Shown: positions 1-6,797 of the stretch, in pieces | Layout of the letters: each line of letters starts with the position of its first letter | Numbering within the stretch: position 1 is the stretch's first letter | From: Planctomycetota bacterium | GTDB lineage: Bacteria > Planctomycetota > Phycisphaerae > WQYP01 | Assembly: GCA_021795535.1 (NCBI GenBank) | Contig: JAJYPG010000033.1 | Coordinates: 1-8,479, forward strand | Direction: 5' to 3' | DNA length: 8,479 nucleotides | The notes under the pieces: generated by a model | The model's input: the letters and a program-made list of their open reading frames with translations, nothing else | What the model was told of the DNA's origin: nothing | Database searches by the model: none | Position numbers and translations under genes: made by a program

Positions 1-282
1 ACCATGCGCTATGGCATTGATGTGCAGATGGATCAAGTCGTGATCCGCCCCATTGAACCGCGTAATTTTGATTTTCAAGCAGGCCTGCTTCGTGTGACCT
101 ATAGCCGTCGGCACATTGTTGTCCGTGTGCCGGGCCGGCGTAAACTACGTTTCCAGATATTTTATTTAATGCCCAATGCGACCTATCGCGTATCCCCAGG
201 GATTTCGGCCAAATCTGATATACATGGCCGGCTTGAATTTCATGGATCAGCCGGAGCGCTGTATAACATTGAGAAAATATGA
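1..282 (+). CDS. C-terminal fragment of an unidentified beta-rich protein (5' end outside window)
   Basis: The frame is open from the first base and ends at TGA 280-282, so this is most likely the tail of a longer protein. The ATG at position 4 is probably internal, since nothing upstream is visible to support a start. The visible 93 residues alternate hydrophobic and polar positions (for example LRVTY, HIVVRV, LRFQIFYL) and end in ALYNIEKI. That pattern suggests beta strands, as in the C-terminal sandwich domain that caps many carbohydrate-active enzymes. There is no catalytic motif, signal peptide or membrane segment in the visible part. I do not recognise the family. A glycoside hydrolase-type C-terminal domain is a guess from texture only. 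The gene converges on the HAD phosphatase gene, with two hairpins between them. Confidence 0.6.
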   Translation, partial: TMRYGIDVQMDQVVIRPIEPRNFDFQAGLLRVTYSRRHIVVRVPGRRKLRFQIFYLMPNATYRVSPGISAKSDIHGRLEFHGSAGALYNIEKI

Positions 283-292
283 TGGAGAAAAT

Positions 293-344
293 CGCAGGCA
301 ACAATGGCAGGCAAGATGCCTGCGGTACAAACGGGCATCCCGTT
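293..344. terminator. Two tandem hairpins between convergent genes, probable bidirectional terminator
   Basis: The first hairpin has a perfect 7-bp stem, GCAGGCA (307-313), loop AGA, TGCCTGC (317-323). The second has a perfect 6-bp stem, AACGGG (330-335), loop CAT, CCCGTT (339-344). A further copy of the left arm, CGCAGGC at 293-299, could pair with GCCTGCG at 318-324 instead. The hairpins lie between the ends of two convergent genes, which is where terminators are expected. Neither stem is followed by a clear T tract on either strand, so they may act as RNA 3'-end stabilisers or need Rho. Structure is seen; the terminator role is inferred. Confidence 0.5.
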
Positions 345-382
345 GGCAGACCAAACGGCGAAGTGTACCCAGGTTTACCCGC

Positions 383-1288
383 CTATGGCATGCCAGCGCA
401 CTGGGCCAGTACTTCAGCAATGGCCGCCGCGACACCGTTTTGCGACTGTGTCAGGGTAATCTGTTTGGCGGCGGCTTTTACTTCATCAAGGGCATTGCCC
501 ATAGCGAAGCTCAGGCCCGCATTCTGCAACATGGGCAGGTCATTAACATCATCGCCAATGGTTACCACCGTTCGCGGGTCAACATTCATGCGGTTGCAAA
601 GAACTTCAATTCCGCTCCATTTGTTCACTTCCGCACCGAACACCTCTATCACATGGCTATCAAACAGGGGTGCCCGCAGGGCCAGAAATGAAATCTGGCG
701 GCCAAATTGTGCGGCCAGGGCGTCAGTAATCTCCTGGCTTTGCGGTACATCAACCACAATTCCCACCCGCAAAATTGTGCCGCTGCGGCACGCGTCATGC
801 TCGTTCATCTCCGTGGCCGAAAGTTTGTTGCGCAGCAGCCATTCCTCGGTAGCGGCATGAATCGGCCCATGACTGGTTATCACATAATGCAAGCAGGCAG
901 ATGAGGCGGCATCCACCAGCAACAACACCGCGTGGCCGAAATGTGAAAAAAAGTCGACCAGTTTCAGCACCAGCTCCGCAGACAGACCGCGCGCCAGGCG
1001 TGTGGCCCCGTCGGCCAGATCACTTACCGTTGCACCATTCACAAAAACGCCTTCACCGGACAAATCCAGCGGGCTTAACAGGGCAATACTTTCCATGGTG
1101 CTTCGTCCGGTGCAGATCGTTACGTGCAGGCCGGCGGAACGCGCCTTTTTTATGGCCGCCTGATCTACCGCGGAAACCTTGTGCGTTCTGGAAATAAGTG
1201 TGCCATCCAGATCGCAGACAATCATCCGCCACGGACCGATGGCCGCATTGGAAGGAGTGGGTATGGGGTGTGTTTTCTGAATCTTCAT
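383..1288 (-). CDS. Cof-type HAD-superfamily phosphatase
   Basis: A 301-residue haloacid-dehalogenase-fold hydrolase of the Cof/YbiV subfamily, a cytosolic Mg2+-dependent phosphatase that usually acts on sugar phosphates or similar small phosphoesters. All four catalytic motifs are visible. Motif I is DLDGT at residues 26-30 (nucleophile D26, acid/base D28). Motif II is the threonine of CTGR at 59-62. Motif III is probably K223. Motif IV is GDDVND at 245-250. The region between motifs II and III is large enough for a C2-type cap, which sets substrate choice; the substrate cannot be read from sequence. The start is uncertain. ATG at 1288 gives a 21-residue leader before MIVCDLDGT and has no Shine-Dalgarno sequence. 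ATG at 1225 gives the more typical N-terminus but is also poorly supported. The gene is divergent from holA and convergent with the fragment on its left. Confidence 0.9.
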   Translation of the reverse strand: MKIQKTHPIPTPSNAAIGPWRMIVCDLDGTLISRTHKVSAVDQAAIKKARSAGLHVTICTGRSTMESIALLSPLDLSGEGVFVNGATVSDLADGATRLARGLSAELVLKLVDFFSHFGHAVLLLVDAASSACLHYVITSHGPIHAATEEWLLRNKLSATEMNEHDACRSGTILRVGIVVDVPQSQEITDALAAQFGRQISFLALRAPLFDSHVIEVFGAEVNKWSGIEVLCNRMNVDPRTVVTIGDDVNDLPMLQNAGLSFAMGNALDEVKAAAKQITLTQSQNGVAAAIAEVLAQCAGMP

Positions 1289-1297
1289 ACCAACGAG

Positions 1298-1325
1298 TTT
1301 AGACCAGCGCTGCGGTGGGCGTCAA
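1298..1325 (-). promoter_or_regulatory. Candidate promoter for the HAD phosphatase gene
   Basis: On the minus strand, TTGACG (1325-1320) is followed after 16 bases by TCTAAA (1303-1298), matching the sigma-70 consensus at 5 and 4 of 6 positions. The predicted transcription start is near 1291, only about 3 bases before the ATG at 1288. That would give an almost leaderless mRNA and would fit the missing ribosome-binding site. This is pattern matching only. Confidence 0.35.
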
Positions 1326-1335
1326 AAGTGTTGAC
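1321..1335. repeat. Inverted repeat GTCAA-N5-TTGAC in the divergent spacer
   Basis: GTCAA (1321-1325) and TTGAC (1331-1335) form a perfect 5-bp inverted repeat around five bases. Each arm supplies most of a -35-like hexamer, one for each diverging gene. One regulator or polymerase could therefore affect both directions. The arms are short and the symmetry could be a by-product of two back-to-back -35 boxes. Confidence 0.4.
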
Positions 1336-1358
1336 TCCACCCCAGGTGGGTTTATGCT
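1331..1358 (+). promoter_or_regulatory. Candidate promoter for holA
   Basis: TTGACT (1331-1336), a 16-base spacer, then TATGCT (1353-1358) match the sigma-70 consensus at 5 and 4 of 6 positions. The predicted start near 1365 leaves a leader of about 60 bases before the GTG at 1427. The spacer contains a small inverted repeat, CCACC (1337-1341) and GGTGG (1345-1349). A second -35/-10-like pair, TTGACC (1380-1385) and TATTAG (1403-1408), is less likely because its transcript would begin inside the ribosome-binding site. Confidence 0.4.
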
Positions 1359-1386
1359 CGAGGAGTTTTGGGTTATCCTTTGACCA

Positions 1387-1406
1387 CCGGTATTTGTTCC
1401 GGTATT
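1387..1406 (+). repeat. Direct repeat CCGGTATT in the holA leader
   Basis: CCGGTATT occurs at 1387-1394 and again at 1399-1406, a 12-base period. The same stretch also contains ACCGG (1386-1390) and CCGGT (1399-1403), which could form a 5-bp hairpin in the leader RNA just before the ribosome-binding site. It could be an operator or an RNA element, or chance. Confidence 0.4.
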
Positions 1407-1426
1407 AGTCCAGAGGAAAAAACGCT

Positions 1427-2509
1427 GTGGCCAGGGAAAAACGCGCCAATGTACCTTTCAAGCTCTGCCCGGTGATGGTGATTACCGGCGAGGAGCATTT
1501 TCTACGCCGTCAGGAACTCGAACAAATTCGTGCCGCAGTCTTTGGCCGCGAGACTTCTGGCATGGGTCTTGTCTCGCTGGATAACACCGCCAGTATTACC
1601 ACGGTCTTGGATGAGTGCCGCACGGCGGGAATGTTTGCCCAAAAAAAAATGGTGGTGGTTTCACCTGCGGACGGTCTTTTTCGCGCTGGTGCTTCACGCG
1701 ACAGTGATGGATATGATGAAACCCCAGACGATGACACGGCGGATACCCAGGATGCGACCAGTTCATCCTCCGGAACAGCACGCGAACTGCTGCTCCGCTA
1801 TGCCCAAGCGCCCAGCGAAAACAGTACGCTGGTGCTGGTCTGTAACAAATGGCTCGCCACCACCAGGCTGCACAAATGCCTTCAGCCACAGGGTGCCATC
1901 CGCTGGTGCGAACCACCCGATCCGGCCGATGTCACCGGCTGGCTGACGCGGCGCGGCAAATCGGCATACGAAAAAGCCATCACACCGCCCGCCGCAGCTC
2001 TGCTGCTGGAGCTGGTAGGCCCCGATCTTTCTCGCTTGGATGGCGAACTGGCCAAACTCTCCCTTTATGCCTTGAACGCTCCAGCCATCACGCCTGAAAT
2101 GGTGGACCTTTTGGTTGGATTTCAACATGAACAACAGGTCTGGGCACTTATTGACGCCCTAAGCGCTGGAAATGCCGCCGCCGCTCTGGCCACCCATGAC
2201 GAACTCTGGCAGATGGACAGCAAAATTGGCTACAGTCTGGTCGGGGCGATATTTTACTGGCTCGGCCAGGTGCTTCGGTCACGGGAAATGCTTGATCGCC
2301 GCATTTCCGAACAACAAATCAGCTCGGATCTGCGTCTTTGGCCACGCGCAACCGCAACCATTGCCTTGGCCAAACGCTGGGGCATTAGCGGCAGCAAAAG
2401 AGTAAGCGCAGCGCTGCTGGCGGCGGATATGGGAGCCAAAACCAGTCTGGGCGATCAGAAACGCAACATGGAAGTATTTATCGTGCAGCTTTGTTCACGC
2501 GGAACCTGA
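1427..2509 (+). CDS. holA: DNA polymerase III delta subunit
   Basis: A 360-residue delta subunit of the clamp loader, the subunit that opens the sliding clamp during loading at the replication fork. The N-terminal ITGEEHFLRR (19-28) matches the family's usual GEE-F-L opening. The mid region reads as the AAA+-like fold without a Walker A site, as expected for delta. VGPDLSRLDGELAKLSLYA followed by ITPEMV is a strong family signature. I chose the GTG at 1427 because AGAGGA at 1412-1417 sits 9 bases upstream. The next Met, residue 17, would leave too few residues before the GEE motif. Two oddities stand out. Residues about 88-117 are an acidic, Ser/Thr-rich insertion (DETPDDDTADTQDATSSSS) where relatives have a short loop. 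An A9 run at 1641-1649 codes for the Lys-Lys at 73-74. The gene is divergent from the HAD phosphatase. Confidence 0.92.
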   Translation: MAREKRANVPFKLCPVMVITGEEHFLRRQELEQIRAAVFGRETSGMGLVSLDNTASITTVLDECRTAGMFAQKKMVVVSPADGLFRAGASRDSDGYDETPDDDTADTQDATSSSSGTARELLLRYAQAPSENSTLVLVCNKWLATTRLHKCLQPQGAIRWCEPPDPADVTGWLTRRGKSAYEKAITPPAAALLLELVGPDLSRLDGELAKLSLYALNAPAITPEMVDLLVGFQHEQQVWALIDALSAGNAAAALATHDELWQMDSKIGYSLVGAIFYWLGQVLRSREMLDRRISEQQISSDLRLWPRATATIALAKRWGISGSKRVSAALLAADMGAKTSLGDQKRNMEVFIVQLCSRGT

Positions 2510-2668
2510 ACAAACGGCAACCATGGATCATATTTTTTCCATACAAGGATATTCTGCGGCCTCCTGACGGCTATTTGAAAGTGAATTGGAATTATCAGAC
2601 TGGCGGTATAGTGCCGCTCATGGTGTAAGCATTGTCGGCAAATCTTCATTCCATATCGTATAGGCTTA
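2510..2668. other. Intergenic region between convergent holA and the ligase gene
   Basis: These 159 bases separate two convergent genes. I see no convincing gene and no classical terminator. ATGGA (2523-2527) with TCCAT (2538-2542), and GCGG (2603-2606) with CCGC (2614-2617), are weak inverted repeats. The first has a T6 run inside its loop rather than after the stem. Either could help end transcription, but neither is persuasive. Confidence 0.6.
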
Positions 2669-4969
2669 TTACCGCGTGGCCGGAGAAGTTACTTCCATTT
2701 TCAGCATGGCAATTTCCTTCTGAATATTGCGAACTTCAGCCGGGTTAAGCCGCGTGAGTTCTTTCTTCGGCAGATCACTGTTGAGCTGCAGGGCCAGACG
2801 CAATTGGGAAATTCGTTCCGGAATAGTCAGTCCGGAGCGGGCGGTCATGGCATAGCCAATACGCACACGGGCATTGGTGGTGTTGAGGGCCAGCAGCCGC
2901 AAAACATCAGCCCGCGGATTTTGTCGCAAATCAATTTCCCATTTTATTTTGCGGCCCAGCCAGACCTGCGAACGCGGCTTGCGACGCAAAACTTGTTTCG
3001 CCGCCGCAAGCGCGGCCTGTGCGTTGTGCGTGGAGACGGCAATGCGATAGGCCTTTTGCCAAGGTGCGGGATTCATCGGCAAGGCGTTAAATTCCGTCGG
3101 CAGCCAGATCAAACAGGCCGACGCTGTGGTGGCCAGGCATAATGCCGCCAGGCCTGTACGCCGCAGCAGAATACCGGCGGGTTTATGCGGTGCAAACCGC
3201 AGGCCTGCAATTTTAATTTCGGACAATTCATTTCCCCGCGGCTGCGCGGTGCCCAGCCCCATCCAAAGCAGCATGGCGACCGGACCGGTTACCAGTGCCA
3301 GGTTGATCTGGTCGTACAGACACATTCCCAAACCGCCCAAGGCGAGTGCCAGCATGGCAACGCGCTTTTGTTCACTGGTTAGAAAGACCCAGGCACCATT
3401 GGCCAACACCATCCCCAGAAAGCCCACGCCCGCATAAATGCCGGCCATCAGAACAATGAACGTCCACTCATTAGGGCCGCCTCTGGCTGGGGCGGTAATT
3501 GTGGCTTGCAGCATCCACCATGTAACGGCAAACAAGGCGAAAAGGGCGGGGAAAACATGCTTTGCCTTTGGGATATTGGCATCAGTTGATTCCTGTTCGG
3601 GTTTGGCCACCACCGCCACAAACGCGGCCAGTACCAGCAATCCCCACAGCAACGCCGCAGGCAAGCCAGCCTCGCTGGCCAGACGCACCAGCGGATTGTG
3701 CGGGTCTTTTACATCTTCCGGCGCGGATGGAAGCTTATAACGGGTGTAGTAGTAGCCAAAATTATTCAGGCCCACGCCCAGCAGCGGATGACGCTCAACC
3801 ATGCGTACCGCCCCGGTCCAATATTGCCAGCGATAAAGCAGGTCTTTGGTGGGCAGACCATGGTGGCGCAACCCCCAGCCTACAATTCCGGCAGCTATCG
3901 TCAGTACCACCAGCACAGCGGCTATTACCGTATGCCAACGGTGATTTTTCAGCCAGTGTCGGCCCAGCCAACCCAAGAGAAAAATCAACAGGCAAATCGC
4001 TTCAGAAGCCATTCCACCCTTGGATAGCGTGAAGACCAGCACAGCCAAAGAACCGATAAACAGCAGCAGAATGGGAATCCCCGGAATAATGGCGGGTGGA
4101 ATATCCTGTTTAGCCGACAACGTTTTTGGCGCGATGACAGCATGGCCTTTCCGCATACCCGACACCGTTGGAATTGGCACTGTCGCGGATTTTCCACGGC
4201 GGAAAAAAAGAAACAATGACAGCGGCAGGCAGAGCAGGCTCAGCGGCAGCAGAACCTCGGCAAACGAATCACTTAGGATAAGAAAACCAGTGACCGCCTG
4301 CGATTTTATCCGGCTTTCAAAGAGTATTACATTCGGGTTTTCCGGCCCCCATCCCATGTGGGCAAAAAAGGCGGCTTTATGATGATAAAAATAGTGCAGC
4401 GTGGTGGGCAACTCATAGTATTTTTCGTAAAAGCCTTTGGCGCATAATACGGCAAGCAGGCCCACAAGAATGCTTGCCGCGAATTGCCGCCGCCGATCTG
4501 AATAGCAGACCACCGCCATGGTCCAGCCGGATAGGATACCCATGGAGAGATCAAAGACGCCCGTCATGGCGGCAAATTTATTGGATGCGTGCAACGCGGA
4601 AACGGTTGCCCAGCCGCAGAGCAATAAAATTCCCGCAAGCCGCCACAATTTTTCGCGGCTGATGCGTAAAGTGCCCGCGATTCCCGCAATGCTAAGGCAA
4701 AAAGAACAGACCGCACAGGTCAAAATTGTCAGGGGGCCGGGACTAGAGTAGCCCTGTGCGGTAAAGGCTCCCATGCCGGAACTGGAACCCAGAAAAGCAC
4801 CATCTTCAATTGGTTCATTGATGGTCAGCCGCAGGCACAACAGAAGCAGCAACCCTACCAGCACGATCCAGCCCAAGGCTATTCGCCATGTGGAGGATTC
4901 CCCATGTTGCCAATCCGACGATTTTACCTCCGATGATTTGGACGCAAATGGTATCGTCGTTTGTTTCAT
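2669..4969 (-). CDS. O-antigen ligase/polymerase (Wzy/WaaL) family membrane protein
   Basis: A 766-residue inner-membrane protein with many hydrophobic segments from residue 30 to about 625. The family signature region is clear: LSKGGM (315-320), then RHPLLGVGLNNF (393-404) and DPHNPLVRLASEAGLP (422-437), the periplasmic loop seen in Wzy_C/O-antigen ligases. Such proteins join or polymerise lipid-carrier-linked glycans on the outer side of the inner membrane. Wzy and WaaL cannot be told apart from sequence alone, so no gene symbol is given. The length is well above a typical 400-450 residues. The excess is a set of extra C-terminal membrane segments and a soluble tail (about 630-766) rich in Ala, Leu and Arg that looks helical and may be TPR-like. 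The ATG overlaps the stop of the upstream transferase gene (ATGA), and GGGAGA lies 9 bases upstream of it. Translational coupling is likely. Confidence 0.88.
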   Translation of the reverse strand: MKQTTIPFASKSSEVKSSDWQHGESSTWRIALGWIVLVGLLLLLCLRLTINEPIEDGAFLGSSSGMGAFTAQGYSSPGPLTILTCAVCSFCLSIAGIAGTLRISREKLWRLAGILLLCGWATVSALHASNKFAAMTGVFDLSMGILSGWTMAVVCYSDRRRQFAASILVGLLAVLCAKGFYEKYYELPTTLHYFYHHKAAFFAHMGWGPENPNVILFESRIKSQAVTGFLILSDSFAEVLLPLSLLCLPLSLFLFFRRGKSATVPIPTVSGMRKGHAVIAPKTLSAKQDIPPAIIPGIPILLLFIGSLAVLVFTLSKGGMASEAICLLIFLLGWLGRHWLKNHRWHTVIAAVLVVLTIAAGIVGWGLRHHGLPTKDLLYRWQYWTGAVRMVERHPLLGVGLNNFGYYYTRYKLPSAPEDVKDPHNPLVRLASEAGLPAALLWGLLVLAAFVAVVAKPEQESTDANIPKAKHVFPALFALFAVTWWMLQATITAPARGGPNEWTFIVLMAGIYAGVGFLGMVLANGAWVFLTSEQKRVAMLALALGGLGMCLYDQINLALVTGPVAMLLWMGLGTAQPRGNELSEIKIAGLRFAPHKPAGILLRRTGLAALCLATTASACLIWLPTEFNALPMNPAPWQKAYRIAVSTHNAQAALAAAKQVLRRKPRSQVWLGRKIKWEIDLRQNPRADVLRLLALNTTNARVRIGYAMTARSGLTIPERISQLRLALQLNSDLPKKELTRLNPAEVRNIQKEIAMLKMEVTSPATR

Positions 4970-6084
4970 TTGGTGTGATCTCCCACCTGTTCAAGAATTC
5001 CGACAATCAACAGAATGCTGACACACTGAGCGGCAATCAAAATTGCCATGGTATTGGATGCCGCTGCCAGCAGCGGCGCGGAAAGTCCGCTGGCCAGTGT
5101 AACGGTGTAAATAACCAGAACCGCTCCACGTTGTGAAAAACCGTGACGCGTCAGGCGATGCGAAAAGTGATTGGTATCGCCGGTCATGGGGCTGCGTCCG
5201 CGGCGCAGCCGCACCAGACTGACCACCACCAGATCATAAATAGGCACTGCGGTAACCACCAGGGGCATAAACACGCTGTACCAGCGTCCGGGAGTGAGGT
5301 AATAAGTGGTGCGAATGGTAAGCGCGGCAAGGAAAAATCCCAGCACCATACTTCCACCATCACCCATAAAAATAGTGGATGGTGGAAAATTGAAACAGAG
5401 AAAACCGAGCACCGAGCCAATATACACCAGCAGCAGACCGCAGATAAACCACTGATGACTCTGAATTGCGGCAATAAAAAACATCAGAGCGCATATGCCC
5501 GCCACACCCGCCGAAAGGCCATCCATGTTGTCCATAAAATTAAAGGCATTGGTCAGCAAAACCAGCCAAAAGGCGCTGGCGAGACTGGAAACAAAAAGTC
5601 CCCCAACCATTTTGTGGTCCAGAATGGTAAGGATGCGAAAGCCGCCAGTATGCAGAAATTCTCCGCCAGCGATAAGTGTTCCAGCTATAAGAAATTGCCA
5701 GAACAATTTGGCTTTGGGTCCCAAAGCGCGGCGGTCATCCATCAGGCCCAGCAGATGAATTGCCAGCGTGCAGAAAATAAGCAATAACGCCAGCCCACGG
5801 TGTGCGATCAGGCCCGCCAGATGAATTTTCACAGATTGCGGAAGCCATTTGCCATACGGTTTATGCCCCAAGGGACCGGCCAGGGCCACACCCGCAAGCA
5901 CGGGAATGGCTATGGCCCAGAAAATGGCCATGCCGCCATTGCGCGGCTTGGCTGATTGGTGAACTTTTCGCTCACCGGGATGGTCTATCATGCCCAGATG
6001 CCCCGCGAAACGCCGCGCCAGCCATGTGCCGCCGAGGCTCAGCAGAAAGGATGATATGAGCAAGCCAACCGCAACCGCGAACAT
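4966..6084 (-). CDS. WecA/TagO-type undecaprenyl-phosphate sugar-1-phosphate transferase
   Basis: A 372-residue polytopic membrane enzyme of the MraY/WecA superfamily (glycosyltransferase 4). It transfers a sugar-1-phosphate, commonly GlcNAc-1-P from UDP-GlcNAc, to undecaprenyl phosphate and so starts a surface glycan. Family motifs appear in order: DHPGERKVH (34-42), PRNGG (47-51), DDRRALGPKAK (116-126), NFMDNMDGLS (182-191), MGDGGS (240-245) and the C-terminal HFSHRL (306-311). The last is typical of WecA-like rather than MraY enzymes. The start was moved. The longest frame opens with TTG at 6126 and no convincing ribosome-binding site. ATG at 6084 has AGGAG (6094-6090) five bases upstream and begins directly with a membrane segment, MFAVAVGLLISSFLL. 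The stop overlaps the ligase/polymerase start by 4 bases. The exact sugar and the name (wecA, tagO, rfe) are not resolvable here. Confidence 0.9.
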   Translation of the reverse strand: MFAVAVGLLISSFLLSLGGTWLARRFAGHLGMIDHPGERKVHQSAKPRNGGMAIFWAIAIPVLAGVALAGPLGHKPYGKWLPQSVKIHLAGLIAHRGLALLLIFCTLAIHLLGLMDDRRALGPKAKLFWQFLIAGTLIAGGEFLHTGGFRILTILDHKMVGGLFVSSLASAFWLVLLTNAFNFMDNMDGLSAGVAGICALMFFIAAIQSHQWFICGLLLVYIGSVLGFLCFNFPPSTIFMGDGGSMVLGFFLAALTIRTTYYLTPGRWYSVFMPLVVTAVPIYDLVVVSLVRLRRGRSPMTGDTNHFSHRLTRHGFSQRGAVLVIYTVTLASGLSAPLLAAASNTMAILIAAQCVSILLIVGILEQVGDHTK

Positions 6085-6182
6085 GAAAACTCCTGAACGA
6101 TATTTTTCCCGCAAGCCCGGAATCAAGCGGCGGAATTCCCGCTATCTTGCCGCCCGCGGCATGGTCTGTACAGTGCCCGCAA

Positions 6183-6206
6183 CCGGAGGTGCCTGAAGCC
6201 TCCCGG
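6183..6206 (-). other. Hairpin just downstream of the DUF4416 stop
   Basis: CCGGAGG (6183-6189) and CCTCCCGG (6199-6206) can pair over 7 bp with one bulged C and a 9-base loop. It lies immediately after the DUF4416 stop codon and about 100 bases before the transferase start. No T tract follows on the minus strand, so it is more likely a processing or partial-termination element than a full terminator. Confidence 0.3.
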
Positions 6207-6210
6207 CTGG

Positions 6211-6777
6211 TTAAACTCCGGGCCGGGCTGGGGCACCGATGGTCTTTTGCAACTGCTGAAAATAAAAATCCCGGGCACGAACGAAAAATTCCGTCGCCTG
6301 TGGTGTTTTATAGTCGGCATACGTCCACGGCCATGGAGTCCACTGGTTGGCACTCCAGTGCAGTGTCACTTCGCCATAAATGCCTTCAGAAAGGTAAACC
6401 CGGTGGCTGTGATCCTTGGTTGTGGCCAGCACCACTTTATACTGCGTGACATAGCCCGGATCCACATTCACCGGACGGCGGACACCCTGGGCGAACTGGC
6501 GGCTTAGCAGAACTTCGGCCATATTGGTTTCCAGTTTGCACTTGGCAAGTTGTTCCGGAGCAAAAAGTGTGGCGAAGCGAACCCATTGCCGCAGCAGTCC
6601 CGGCCCCATCTGATTTTCGTAATAGTCGGTAAAGGTAAAGGGAATGGCCGGGGAAACATCATCTATCAGGCCATACCATTGTGACAGTTCCTTGCGCGCC
6701 GCGGCAAGCATTTCCTCTGAGGAGGCCAGCAGACCGGCGAAACGCAGGACGGGCAACGGTGGATTGGGAACAGCCAT
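6211..6777 (-). CDS. DUF4416 family protein
   Basis: A 188-residue protein with the conserved blocks I recall for DUF4416. These are PFTFTDYYENQMG (46-58), KLETNMAEVL (81-90), VNVDPGYV (103-110), the long block around ATTKDHSHRVYLSEGIYGEV (118-137), and WTYADY (151-156). The length is normal for the family. There is no signal peptide or membrane segment, so it is probably cytosolic. The biochemical function is not known to me. The dense conserved polar residues (D, K, H, R, E) look enzymatic rather than structural. The start is well supported, with GGAGGT at 6786-6781 just upstream of the ATG, though the spacing is short. It lies 126 bases upstream of the WecA-type transferase on the same strand and may be co-transcribed with it. 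Family recognition is from memory of the motif pattern. Confidence 0.8.
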   Translation of the reverse strand: MAVPNPPLPVLRFAGLLASSEEMLAAARKELSQWYGLIDDVSPAIPFTFTDYYENQMGPGLLRQWVRFATLFAPEQLAKCKLETNMAEVLLSRQFAQGVRRPVNVDPGYVTQYKVVLATTKDHSHRVYLSEGIYGEVTLHWSANQWTPWPWTYADYKTPQATEFFVRARDFYFQQLQKTIGAPARPGV

Positions 6778-6797
6778 GAAACCTCCGGAAAGAGCCA

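Noticed and set aside
279..860. 193-codon plus-strand open frame opposite the HAD phosphatase, with a second overlapping frame at 176-691
   Set aside because: Both lie antisense to a gene with all four HAD motifs intact. Their translations have no recognisable domain and look like composition shadows.
1380..1408. TTGACC-N17-TATTAG as the main holA promoter
   Set aside because: The spacing is ideal, but transcription would begin at about 1415, inside AGAGGA, removing the ribosome-binding site.
2523..2542. ATGGA/TCCAT inverted repeat after holA considered as a terminator
   Set aside because: It has only 5 bp of A/T-containing stem, and the T run is in the loop rather than after the stem on either strand.
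2455..2649. 64-codon minus-strand frame spanning the end of holA and the convergent gap
   Set aside because: It overlaps holA, has no ribosome-binding site or family resemblance, and contains no plausible domain.
3562..4032. 156-codon plus-strand frame antisense to the ligase/polymerase gene
   Set aside because: It is a shadow of a long hydrophobic gene with clear family motifs; there is no independent support.
5143..5787. 214-codon plus-strand open frame antisense to the transferase gene
   Set aside because: The translation is rich in H, K, Q and N, as expected from reading opposite a membrane protein. No ribosome-binding site or family resemblance was seen.
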